Position numbers and translations under genes: made by a program
DNA from: UBA2329 sp964577215
GTDB lineage: Bacteria; Bacteroidota; Bacteroidia; Chitinophagales; Saprospiraceae
Assembly (NCBI GenBank): GCA_964577215.1
Contig: CAZNYK010000148.1
Coordinates: 1 to 8,951, forward strand
Length of the DNA: 8,951 nt
Direction: 5' to 3'
Shown: piece by piece, positions 1 to 5,740 of the stretch
How the letters are laid out: each line of letters begins with the position of its first letter
Position numbering within the stretch: the stretch's first letter is position 1
The notes under the pieces: model-generated
Told to the model about the DNA's origin: nothing
The model's input: the letters and a program-made list of their open reading frames with translations, nothing else
Database searches by the model: none

Positions 1-831
1 CTTAAAAAAATCCTTCCACACCGCTTTCGTCTTCGGATCTCGAAAGTGCCTGAGCAGCAGATTCAGCAGGATGCGGTACACCTTCGCCCTGGCTTTGGGA
101 TGCGGGAGGTGCTTTTTGTACATCCAGTAATTCTCCCGGTTCCAGTTTTTGATGCTTTTGTGCAGGTTCTGGTCGTGGATCCTGTAGTAGGCAGAGACAG
201 TATCGGAGAAAAGGAATTGATACTTTCGTGCGATGCGCAGCCACATGTCGTGGTCTTCATAGGCCAATTGCTCGTCGAAGTAGCCCACATCCTCGAATAT
301 GTTGCGTTTCAGCAGCACCGTCATGGCGGGGATGAAATTGCCCTCGAGAAGCGCCTCGAAAATATTTCCCTGGGGAGGGACGGAGAACCTGCTGTGGCGT
401 TCGATGAAGCGCCCGGGTAGTTCCGCGCCCTCGTCTCCGATCAAAAAAGCGTCGGAAAAGACCAATGCGGCGCTTTCGTCGCTCTTCTCCAGCAATTCCA
501 CATGCGTTTTCAATTTATCCGGCACGAGCAGGTCGTCGCAGGAGATGAGCTGGAGGTACTTTCCCGTGCAATGCCCCAGGGCTTCGTTCAGCGTACGGCA
601 CAATCCCCGGTTGGTTTGGTGTGCGATAAACGTGCATTGGACCTGGTTGCGCGCTATCCACTTTTCGATCAGCTCCACGGAGTTGTCGCGGGAACAATCG
701 TCCATGATGACGAGCTGCACATGGGGATAGGTCTGGGCTTTGATGCTGTCTAACGTGCTTTCCAGGAACCGGGCGTGGTTGTAACACAAAGCCGCTACGC
801 TCACCAAAGGGGCATGGGTTTCCGGATTCAT
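1..831 (-). CDS. Family 2 glycosyltransferase (3' end cut by window edge)
   Basis: An open frame starts at ATG 831-829 and runs 277 codons to base 1 without a stop, so the C-terminus is missing. The protein begins MNPETHAPLVSVAALCYNHA, the usual first strand and nucleotide-binding loop of GT-A fold family 2 enzymes. Further motifs follow in order: the DDCSRDNS segment (D44-S51), NRG followed by LNEALGHCTGKY (about 74-92), the metal-binding DXD-type motif ISCDD (D99, D100), and EDHDMWLR (E192-R199), the usual place of the catalytic base. A transferase of this kind adds one sugar from a nucleotide donor to a lipid-linked oligosaccharide at the cytoplasmic face of the inner membrane. Donor and acceptor cannot be read from sequence. 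The start overlaps the aminotransferase stop as ATGA (831-828), so the two are probably translationally coupled. Only a few tens of residues are likely to be missing, judging from the family's usual length of about 280-330. Confidence 0.93.
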   Translation of the reverse strand, partial: MNPETHAPLVSVAALCYNHARFLESTLDSIKAQTYPHVQLVIMDDCSRDNSVELIEKWIARNQVQCTFIAHQTNRGLCRTLNEALGHCTGKYLQLISCDDLLVPDKLKTHVELLEKSDESAALVFSDAFLIGDEGAELPGRFIERHSRFSVPPQGNIFEALLEGNFIPAMTVLLKRNIFEDVGYFDEQLAYEDHDMWLRIARKYQFLFSDTVSAYYRIHDQNLHKSIKNWNRENYWMYKKHLPHPKARAKVYRILLNLLLRHFRDPKTKAVWKDFFK

Positions 832-1937
832 AAGGTATCGAAGAACCGGGCCATGGAATGTGCAACAGCTTCTACGTGGGTTTTGTCCATGCCCACCCAG
901 AGCGGAAGGCTCAGGCTGGTAGCGGCGAGTTCTTCGGCTATGGGGAAGTCGCCGCTGCGGTAGCCGAGATGCGCGTACGCTTGTTGCAGGTGCGGCGGCA
1001 CGGGATAGTGGATGAGCGTGCCGATGCCGTCGGCGCGCAGGTGTTTTTGCAGGGCGTCCCTGTGGCGACTGCGCACTACGTACAAGTGATACACGTGGGT
1101 GGCTCCGGGCAGGGTGTGGGGCAATACCAAGTCGCCTGTGCCGGCGAGCGCTTCGTCGTACCATCCGGCGATTTGGCGGCGCCGGGCCGTCCAGTCCGGC
1201 AGGTGGCGGAGTTTTACGGAGAGAAATGCTGCCTGAAGTTCGTCCAGGCGCATGTTGTAGCCGATGACCTCGTTGTGGTACTTAACCTGCGAACCGTAGT
1301 TGCGCAACATGAGCACCTTGCGGGCCAGTTCCTCGTCGTCGGTGGTGGCGGCGCCGGCATCTCCCAGGGCGCCGAGGTTTTTGCCCGGGTAGAAGCTGAT
1401 GCCGTTCACGCGCCCCCAACTGCCGGTGGACTTCCCCCGGTATTCGGCGCCATGCGCCTGTGCATTGTCTTCTACCACATAGAGGCCGCGCGCTGCGCAA
1501 AGCTCCATGATCGCATCCATTTCGCAAGCCTGCCCGTACAGGTGTACCGGCATTACGGCTTTTGTCGCGGCGGTGACGGCGCCGGCGATCTGCGTGGGAT
1601 CGACGTTGTAGGTGCGTGCGTCCGGCTCCGCAAAAACAGGGGTGGCGCCGGTATGCGACACGGCTAAAACGGAGGCGATGTAGGTGTTGGAGGGCACGAT
1701 CACTTCGTCGCCGGGACCAATGCCGAGGGCTTTGAGGCTAAGGATGAGCGCGTCTAATCCGTTGCTGATCCCCACGGCGTACTTCGTATGGCTGAAGGCA
1801 GCGTACTCTTCCTCGAAGCGGGTCAGGCGTTCCCCCATGATATACCAATAGCCGTCATATACGGCCTCGAAAGCGGCCTGCATTTCGGTTTTGATGGCCG
1901 AATGCACGGGGGCGAGATCGAGGAAGGGGATATTCAT
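828..1937 (-). CDS. fdtB: DegT/DnrJ/EryC1 sugar aminotransferase, FdtB/QdtB-like
   Basis: This 369-residue protein is a full-length fold-type I PLP sugar aminotransferase. It begins MNIPFLDLAPVHSAI, has the cofactor-phosphate loop ISNGLDALI (about 57-65), VEDNAQAHGA with D157 to pair with the PLP pyridine nitrogen, and SFYPGKNLGALGD with K186 as the Schiff-base lysine. NYGSQVKYHNEVIGYNMRLDE and the C-terminal IHYPVPPHLQ segment are typical of the VioA/DesV/FdtB group. With FdtA-like ketoisomerases in the same operon, the natural role is glutamate-dependent amination of a dTDP-3-keto-6-deoxyhexose at C3, giving a dTDP-Fuc3N or dTDP-Qui3N type sugar. Family members acting at C4 are close in sequence, so the C3 assignment rests on context. 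The ATG lies 6 bases after the stop of the upstream O-methyltransferase gene, and the TGA overlaps the glycosyltransferase start. Confidence 0.92.
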   Translation of the reverse strand: MNIPFLDLAPVHSAIKTEMQAAFEAVYDGYWYIMGERLTRFEEEYAAFSHTKYAVGISNGLDALILSLKALGIGPGDEVIVPSNTYIASVLAVSHTGATPVFAEPDARTYNVDPTQIAGAVTAATKAVMPVHLYGQACEMDAIMELCAARGLYVVEDNAQAHGAEYRGKSTGSWGRVNGISFYPGKNLGALGDAGAATTDDEELARKVLMLRNYGSQVKYHNEVIGYNMRLDELQAAFLSVKLRHLPDWTARRRQIAGWYDEALAGTGDLVLPHTLPGATHVYHLYVVRSRHRDALQKHLRADGIGTLIHYPVPPHLQQAYAHLGYRSGDFPIAEELAATSLSLPLWVGMDKTHVEAVAHSMARFFDTL

Positions 1938-1943
1938 GGTTCT

Positions 1944-2675
1944 TCAGCCTGTTTTGACCAAAAGGCCGTGCCCGTTGATGTTGTAAACGAAAAAGGCGTT
2001 TTCCACCTGCGAGCGCAGTTCGTTTACCAAAGTGGTAATGCCTTCGCAGGCTGCAAATCCGTAATCGTCGAATACTACCACGCCTCCGCTGACCATTTTA
2101 GGCCATACCCAATCGAAGATGTCTTTGGCAGATTGATACACATCTACATCGATATGGCAAATCTTGATTTTTTCAGAATCGACCTTGGCCCCGCCTTCCT
2201 CGGGAAAAATGCCTTTGACGATTTTGTAGTTGGCAATCTGAAGTTGTTCCATCAGGCCGGCCACCACGGATTCCGAAGTATCCGAATGTTCTCCTCCCCG
2301 GTAAACGGAATCCATTTTTCCTGCTTTTACAACCCCTTCAAAGGTATCGCACAGGTAAACGGTGGCGGTATCCCCGGCAGCTTTGGCCAAAATGGCGCCG
2401 GTGCCTCCGCGCCAGACCCCGACCTCGACGATGTCGCCTTCAAGGCGCCGGGTTTGTAATGCGAGGCGCCACAGTTCATAGCAGCGGTATTGGTCCACCA
2501 AGGTGTGGTTTGCCGATATCCGGGCAAATATCTCCTGGAACGGAGCGTCGTCGAGCCAGGGAGCATACGTGTTCTTCGGCAGGATGCGGCTGTGCTTGTA
2601 CTGTTGCAGGGCGCTCCTGTCGCGCCATTTGTCGCGATAGAAGACGTTGCCGGCAAGGGAGAACAGTTTTTTCAT
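1944..2675 (-). CDS. TylF/MycF-type SAM- and metal-dependent O-methyltransferase
   Basis: The 243-residue protein resembles macrocin O-methyltransferase TylF, MycF and NovP, which methylate sugar hydroxyls using SAM and a divalent metal. Visible signatures are DIVEVGVWRGGTG (D81-G93, SAM motif I), VYLCDTFEGV (acidic second motif), HIDVDVY (D176 and D178), and VVFDDYG (D203, D204). In NovP and MycF the equivalent aspartates bind Mg2+, and the second aspartate of the DVD element is the proposed general base, so the active site looks complete. The N-terminal part, with APWLDDAPFQEIFARI and DQYRCYELWRL, matches the family's substrate lid. It probably O-methylates a sugar, either as the nucleotide sugar or within the glycan. 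The target is not identifiable; related proteins in polysaccharide clusters are mostly uncharacterised. The ATG shares one base with the preceding methyltransferase stop (TAATG). Confidence 0.88.
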   Translation of the reverse strand: MKKLFSLAGNVFYRDKWRDRSALQQYKHSRILPKNTYAPWLDDAPFQEIFARISANHTLVDQYRCYELWRLALQTRRLEGDIVEVGVWRGGTGAILAKAAGDTATVYLCDTFEGVVKAGKMDSVYRGGEHSDTSESVVAGLMEQLQIANYKIVKGIFPEEGGAKVDSEKIKICHIDVDVYQSAKDIFDWVWPKMVSGGVVVFDDYGFAACEGITTLVNELRSQVENAFFVYNINGHGLLVKTG

Positions 2676-3379
2676 TATTTACCCGCGATCACGTATATCT
2701 CCGCGGCTATGTCGGGATATCGCTCTCCCAGTTTCATAAATGCTTTCAGCATGGATTCCGTCCAGCTCTCATGTATCTGGCCGTTGGAAACCGGTTTGAG
2801 CCAGTAGCCGCCGTAGTGCAGCACGTTCAGGCCGGCTTTTTTGAAATCATTCCGGAAAGAAAACGGGTTGTAAATCCTCCGGTGCCCGTGGTGGATGTCC
2901 AATTCGCTCATAGAAGCTTCCGTTTCGAGGAGGTCCATCAGCACGGCGGCCTGCCGGTGAATGGACTGGCTGTTGGGAACGGCGGCGAGAATGATGCCCT
3001 CCGGCGCAAGCCATTCCCGGCAGCGGCGCAGGATCAGAACGGGATCGTCCACGTGTTCGAGCACGTGACCCAGGACGATATTGTCAAAAGTCCTTCCGGG
3101 CTGATAATCTTCAAAGAGCGCGTTCACCACCGTGAGCGAGGGGTATTTTTCCTTCAACCGTTCGCAAAAGACCGAAGAGCCTTCCACGACGGTGAAATCC
3201 CCCGTGAACCCGGATAATTTGCCGGTCATTATTCCCTCTGCCGGCCCCAGTTCCAACAGGCTTCCTTTTCGCAAAAACCGCAGGAACACCTCGAAACAGT
3301 ATTCGATCATCAGCGCGTTGGCCGGGGTGGCGTAAAGCGAATTGGAGGCGATGGATTCCAGCTTATCTTTGAAATTCAC
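2675..3379 (-). CDS. Class I SAM-dependent methyltransferase (Methyltransf_11/23-like)
   Basis: A 234-residue Rossmann-fold methyltransferase. The glycine-rich SAM loop is LLELGPAEGIMT (E43-G49), the acidic residue after strand 2 is in TVVEGSS, and FDNIVLGHVLEHVDDP (E108, H109) with LAPEGIILAAVPN marks strands 4 and 5. The histidine-rich HHGHRRIYNPFSF segment and the distal part are the variable substrate side. Such enzymes in polysaccharide loci methylate sugar O or N atoms, or phosphates at chain ends; nothing here chooses among these. With a 3-aminosugar pathway around it, an N-methyltransferase analogous to TylM1 is possible but speculative. The only start that keeps the conserved N-terminal region is GTG at 3379-3377, because the first internal ATG is codon 24. 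The gene overlaps the HAD gene by 17 bases and shares a base with the TylF-like gene downstream. Confidence 0.88.
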   Translation of the reverse strand: MNFKDKLESIASNSLYATPANALMIEYCFEVFLRFLRKGSLLELGPAEGIMTGKLSGFTGDFTVVEGSSVFCERLKEKYPSLTVVNALFEDYQPGRTFDNIVLGHVLEHVDDPVLILRRCREWLAPEGIILAAVPNSQSIHRQAAVLMDLLETEASMSELDIHHGHRRIYNPFSFRNDFKKAGLNVLHYGGYWLKPVSNGQIHESWTESMLKAFMKLGERYPDIAAEIYVIAGK

Positions 3380-4025
3380 GGATTTGATTTTTCAACAAGG
3401 CGTTGATGTTCGGAAATACAGGCTCAGCTTCCGGTTTTTTCCAGCCCGTGGCTACGCCGAAGAACGGGATCCCGCAGGATGCGGCCGCCTCGGCGTCCGG
3501 GTCTGAATCGCCGGCAAAGAACAGGATGTCAAAGTTGGTTTTCAGGTTGTTTATCGCTTCGGTTTTGGGGTTCTCTCCCGGGCGGTGCCCGGTAAAAATG
3601 GCTTCGTCGAATAAAAAAGCAAAGGGCAAAGACCCGAATTGGCGCCGGGCTGTCTGTTCATTGGATCTCAGGGAGAGGATGACGAAGCGGGCAGATGCCT
3701 TGCCTTTGAGCTCCGCGAGCAATTCAGCTTCGACGATCTCCCGGTCAAACGACAGGTATTCGGGACTTTCAATGGCGCCCCTCCAGAATTCCTCGAAACC
3801 GGTTACCAAACCTGCATCGTGGAGGGCTATGATATCCTTGTTTTTCAGCCCGCCGGCTCTTTTCGACACATACGCCGGGAAAGAAAGCGGCGCCGTGGAA
3901 TGTTTTGCCAGGAAGTCCTGGTAAACCTGGTAGTGCCTTTGCCGGGTATCGATCAGGGTGTCGTCGAGGTCGAAAATGATCAAATCAGGCAGGCATGAGG
4001 AATTCGGTATATTGCCGGGTGACAT
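3363..4025 (-). CDS. HAD-superfamily hydrolase (phosphatase-like)
   Basis: The 220-residue protein carries all four HAD motifs: I, IIFDLDDTLID with nucleophile D19 and acid/base D21; II, VILSLRSN with S118; III, K154 in ENPKTEAINN; and IV, FFAGDSDPDAEAA with D173 and D177. A mainly helical cap sits between motifs I and II (about 30-100), as in phosphoglycolate-phosphatase-type subfamily I members. It should hydrolyse a phosphomonoester of a small molecule or sugar in the cytoplasm. It is tightly linked to the ATP-grasp gene: ATG 4025 lies inside that gene, giving a 41-base overlap. A TTG at 3983-3981, just after the ATP-grasp stop, is an alternative start and would remove 14 residues (MSPGNIPNSSCLPD) while keeping motif I. 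Substrate unknown; a role together with the ATP-grasp enzyme is inferred from overlap only. Confidence 0.9.
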   Translation of the reverse strand: MSPGNIPNSSCLPDLIIFDLDDTLIDTRQRHYQVYQDFLAKHSTAPLSFPAYVSKRAGGLKNKDIIALHDAGLVTGFEEFWRGAIESPEYLSFDREIVEAELLAELKGKASARFVILSLRSNEQTARRQFGSLPFAFLFDEAIFTGHRPGENPKTEAINNLKTNFDILFFAGDSDPDAEAAASCGIPFFGVATGWKKPEAEPVFPNINALLKNQIREFQR

Positions 4026-4923
4026 GGCATTCGCGTTCGAGGGGTTTCAGGAAAGGAGCGGGGTCCTGATCCCGGAAAATGGCCAGCATGGCGCTGAAAA
4101 AATCGCTCCCTGCCGCTGCGCTGATGGCCGAGCCGGCGCCCAAGCGCGGGTTGATGTCGGTGACTACCCATTTGCCCCTGAGTCGCATGACCTGGAAGCA
4201 AAACGAGTGCAGTTCAAGCCCTTGGGCCAGTGCGAAGGCGAGCGCTCCGAGGTTGTCGTCCAGGAATACCCTGGCCTTGGTGCATACGCCCGATTTGGTT
4301 TGGATGCGCTGCCGGCAGATGAAATGAAACCTGTTGAAAAGCTTTGACCAGGCGACGTCAACGGTTACCTCGGGCTGCTCGCACACCTCCTGCAGGATAT
4401 AGCCGTGCCGGTAGGCAGGGTCTTTCAATTCGGCAGGGGTAACGATCTTCACCTGGCTGCCGAATCCGCTTGCCGGTTTGAGGATGTATTTGCCGGCTTT
4501 GAAGGGCCGGTGCAGGTCGGCGGTTTGGGGGGAGGGCAGTCCGTTTTCCAACAGGAAGTAGTGCGCAAATAATTTGTTTTCACAAATTTCCGCCACCTTG
4601 GGGTTCTTTACCTGGAGGCGTAGGCCCGGGCTGATCTTCTTTGCGGCATACATGGCTGCCGCTAAGCTTATTTCCTTGTCGATGAAGGGAATGTAGGTGT
4701 CGATTTGAAACTCCTCTATGGTATTCCGGATGAATTTCCTGAATTTTTCATTATCCACCGCCGGCGACACGCGATGCGCATCAGACCAAAGGCTGGCAGT
4801 AGTCAGGTAGGCGGGGTTGGTGTCCGTTGTGAGTAAAAAGCATCCGGGGAAGTTTTTCCTCAATGCCTTGGTGGTTGCAAAGGCGTTTCCCGTACCGGCC
4901 GCGCTGATCCAGACCCTGTTCAT
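3985..4923 (-). CDS. ATP-grasp enzyme, CarB/PylC-like, of unknown substrate
   Basis: A 312-residue ATP-grasp protein. The N-terminal pre-ATP-grasp domain opens with MNRVWISAAGTGNAFATTKA and includes a Rossmann-like strand LLTTDTNP and TYIPFIDKE. The nucleotide-binding subdomain has YILKPASGFGSQ with K149, and the Mg-binding catalytic end is VVTDINPRLGAGSAIS (D256, N258, R260). The position usually Glu in CarB-type enzymes (ExNPR) is Asp here. ATP-grasp enzymes activate a carboxylate as acyl-phosphate and join it to an amine, thiol or other nucleophile. In a 3-aminosugar locus this could mean attaching an amino acid or other acid to the sugar amine, but that is hypothesis. ATG 4923-4921 is chosen because the conserved first strand begins directly after it. 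The longer upstream frame would only read through the preceding gene out of frame. It overlaps that gene as ATGA and the HAD gene by 41 bases. Confidence 0.88.
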   Translation of the reverse strand: MNRVWISAAGTGNAFATTKALRKNFPGCFLLTTDTNPAYLTTASLWSDAHRVSPAVDNEKFRKFIRNTIEEFQIDTYIPFIDKEISLAAAMYAAKKISPGLRLQVKNPKVAEICENKLFAHYFLLENGLPSPQTADLHRPFKAGKYILKPASGFGSQVKIVTPAELKDPAYRHGYILQEVCEQPEVTVDVAWSKLFNRFHFICRQRIQTKSGVCTKARVFLDDNLGALAFALAQGLELHSFCFQVMRLRGKWVVTDINPRLGAGSAISAAAGSDFFSAMLAIFRDQDPAPFLKPLERECHVTRQYTEFLMPA

Positions 4924-5342
4924 GGCTTCTCTTTTTTCAGGCTTTTGAATTGGGCGTAGTCGCGGATGTAATCGCCTTCGTCGTAAACATGCGAGGCGAG
5001 TACGAGGCATATGGCCCCGGAAGAGAAATTGTCTAATTCCCTCCAGAGGCCCGGCGGCAGGTGCAAGCCCATATAGGGCCGCGCCAGGTGAAAGGTGCGC
5101 TTGATGCGGCCGTCGTCGATCACTACGTCAAAACTGCCCAACGCGGCCACGATGACTTGTTCCAGGGCTTTGTGCGCATGCCCGCCCCTGTTCTCCCCGC
5201 CGGGCACGTCGTAGAGGTAATACACCCGGTTGATGTCGAAGGGTATCTCTGCGGAGTTGTTGACGGCTGTTATGTTGCCTCCGGGCGTTTGTATTTTGGG
5301 GAGGCTGAGCAGGGTGCAGTCGAATACAGATGTATTTCTCAT
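4920..5342 (-). CDS. fdtA: FdtA/QdtA-like sugar 3,4-ketoisomerase, downstream copy (HxH intact)
   Basis: A 140-residue single-domain cupin starting MRNTSVFDCTLLSLPKIQ at ATG 5342-5340. It has the family core YDVPGGENRGGHAHK (Y44, H55, H57), GSFDVVIDDG, HLARPYMGLHLPPGLWREL and the ending ASHVYDEGDYIRDYAQF. In characterised FdtA and QdtA, the HxH histidines lie in the active site and the enzyme isomerises dTDP-4-keto-6-deoxy-glucose to a 3-keto-6-deoxyhexose. Both are present here, so this copy is the better candidate for the working isomerase. FdtA (galacto product) and QdtA (gluco product) cannot be told apart by eye. The start overlaps the stop of the upstream paralogue (ATGA, 5342-5339) and its stop overlaps the ATP-grasp start, so the pair is probably made stoichiometrically. 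A longer in-frame reading upstream to 5900 is not credible, since it runs out of frame through the other cupin and the kinase tail. Confidence 0.9.
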   Translation of the reverse strand: MRNTSVFDCTLLSLPKIQTPGGNITAVNNSAEIPFDINRVYYLYDVPGGENRGGHAHKALEQVIVAALGSFDVVIDDGRIKRTFHLARPYMGLHLPPGLWRELDNFSSGAICLVLASHVYDEGDYIRDYAQFKSLKKEKP

Positions 5343-5740
5343 GACCGGTCCGTTTGGAGGGAATCCATGTCCCAGATGTAGTCGCTTTCGTCGAAGAGGT
5401 GGCTGGATAGATGAAGGGCCAGCGCGTTGGTAGAGAAGTTTTCCATGTGCCTCCAGGTGCGGGCCGGCAGGTACAGCCCGTACCAGGAGCGGTTGAGAGG
5501 GAATTTTTGGGTGTTGCCGCCCGGCCCGGTAATTACCACGTCGAAGCTGCCGCTCAGGGCGATGATGAATTCCTGTTGTTCGCGGTAGGCGTGGCCGCCG
5601 CGTTGCTCCCCGCCGGGCACGTCGTAAGTCCAGAAAGCGCGCTTGACGGGAAAGGGCAGGTGCTCCGGGAATTGGATAAAGGTGAGGTTGCCGCGCGGAT
5701 CGGCAATTTTCGGCAGCGTGATTATCCTGGTCCCGTTCAC
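5339..5740 (-). CDS. FdtA/QdtA-like cupin, upstream copy with altered HxY site
   Basis: A 133-residue cupin of the same family as the gene just downstream: NGTRIITLPKIADPRGNLTF, YDVPGGEQRGGHAYREQQEF (Y39, H50, Y52), GSFDVVITG, NRSWYGLYLPARTWRHMENF and SSHLFDESDYIWDM. The second histidine of the conserved HxH is tyrosine here (codon TAC), while H50 and most of the core remain. It may therefore be a variant isomerase, a partner subunit for the downstream copy, or a binding protein; isomerase activity is uncertain. The start is GTG at 5740-5738, overlapping the kinase stop as GTGA. The next in-frame ATG is beyond the conserved N-terminus. A run of 21 purines immediately precedes the start and may serve ribosome binding. 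The C-terminus is about 7 residues shorter than that of its paralogue. Confidence 0.88.
   Translation of the reverse strand: MNGTRIITLPKIADPRGNLTFIQFPEHLPFPVKRAFWTYDVPGGEQRGGHAYREQQEFIIALSGSFDVVITGPGGNTQKFPLNRSWYGLYLPARTWRHMENFSTNALALHLSSHLFDESDYIWDMDSLQTDRS

Noticed and set aside
515..865. 116-codon minus-strand frame over the start of the glycosyltransferase
   Set aside because: It is in a different frame from the GT2 protein, whose motifs (DDCSRDNS, CDD, EDHDMW) are all present; the alternative product is Pro/Arg-rich noise.
858..1667. 269-codon open frame on the plus strand opposite the aminotransferase gene
   Set aside because: The opposite strand encodes a complete PLP aminotransferase with all catalytic motifs; the plus-strand product has no recognisable domain.
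1788..2459. 223-codon plus-strand frame across the aminotransferase/O-methyltransferase junction
   Set aside because: It spans parts of two well-supported minus-strand genes and has no domain signature.
2459..3217. 252-codon plus-strand frame opposite the two methyltransferase genes
   Set aside because: Low-complexity Arg/Cys-rich start and no motifs; both opposite genes are well supported.
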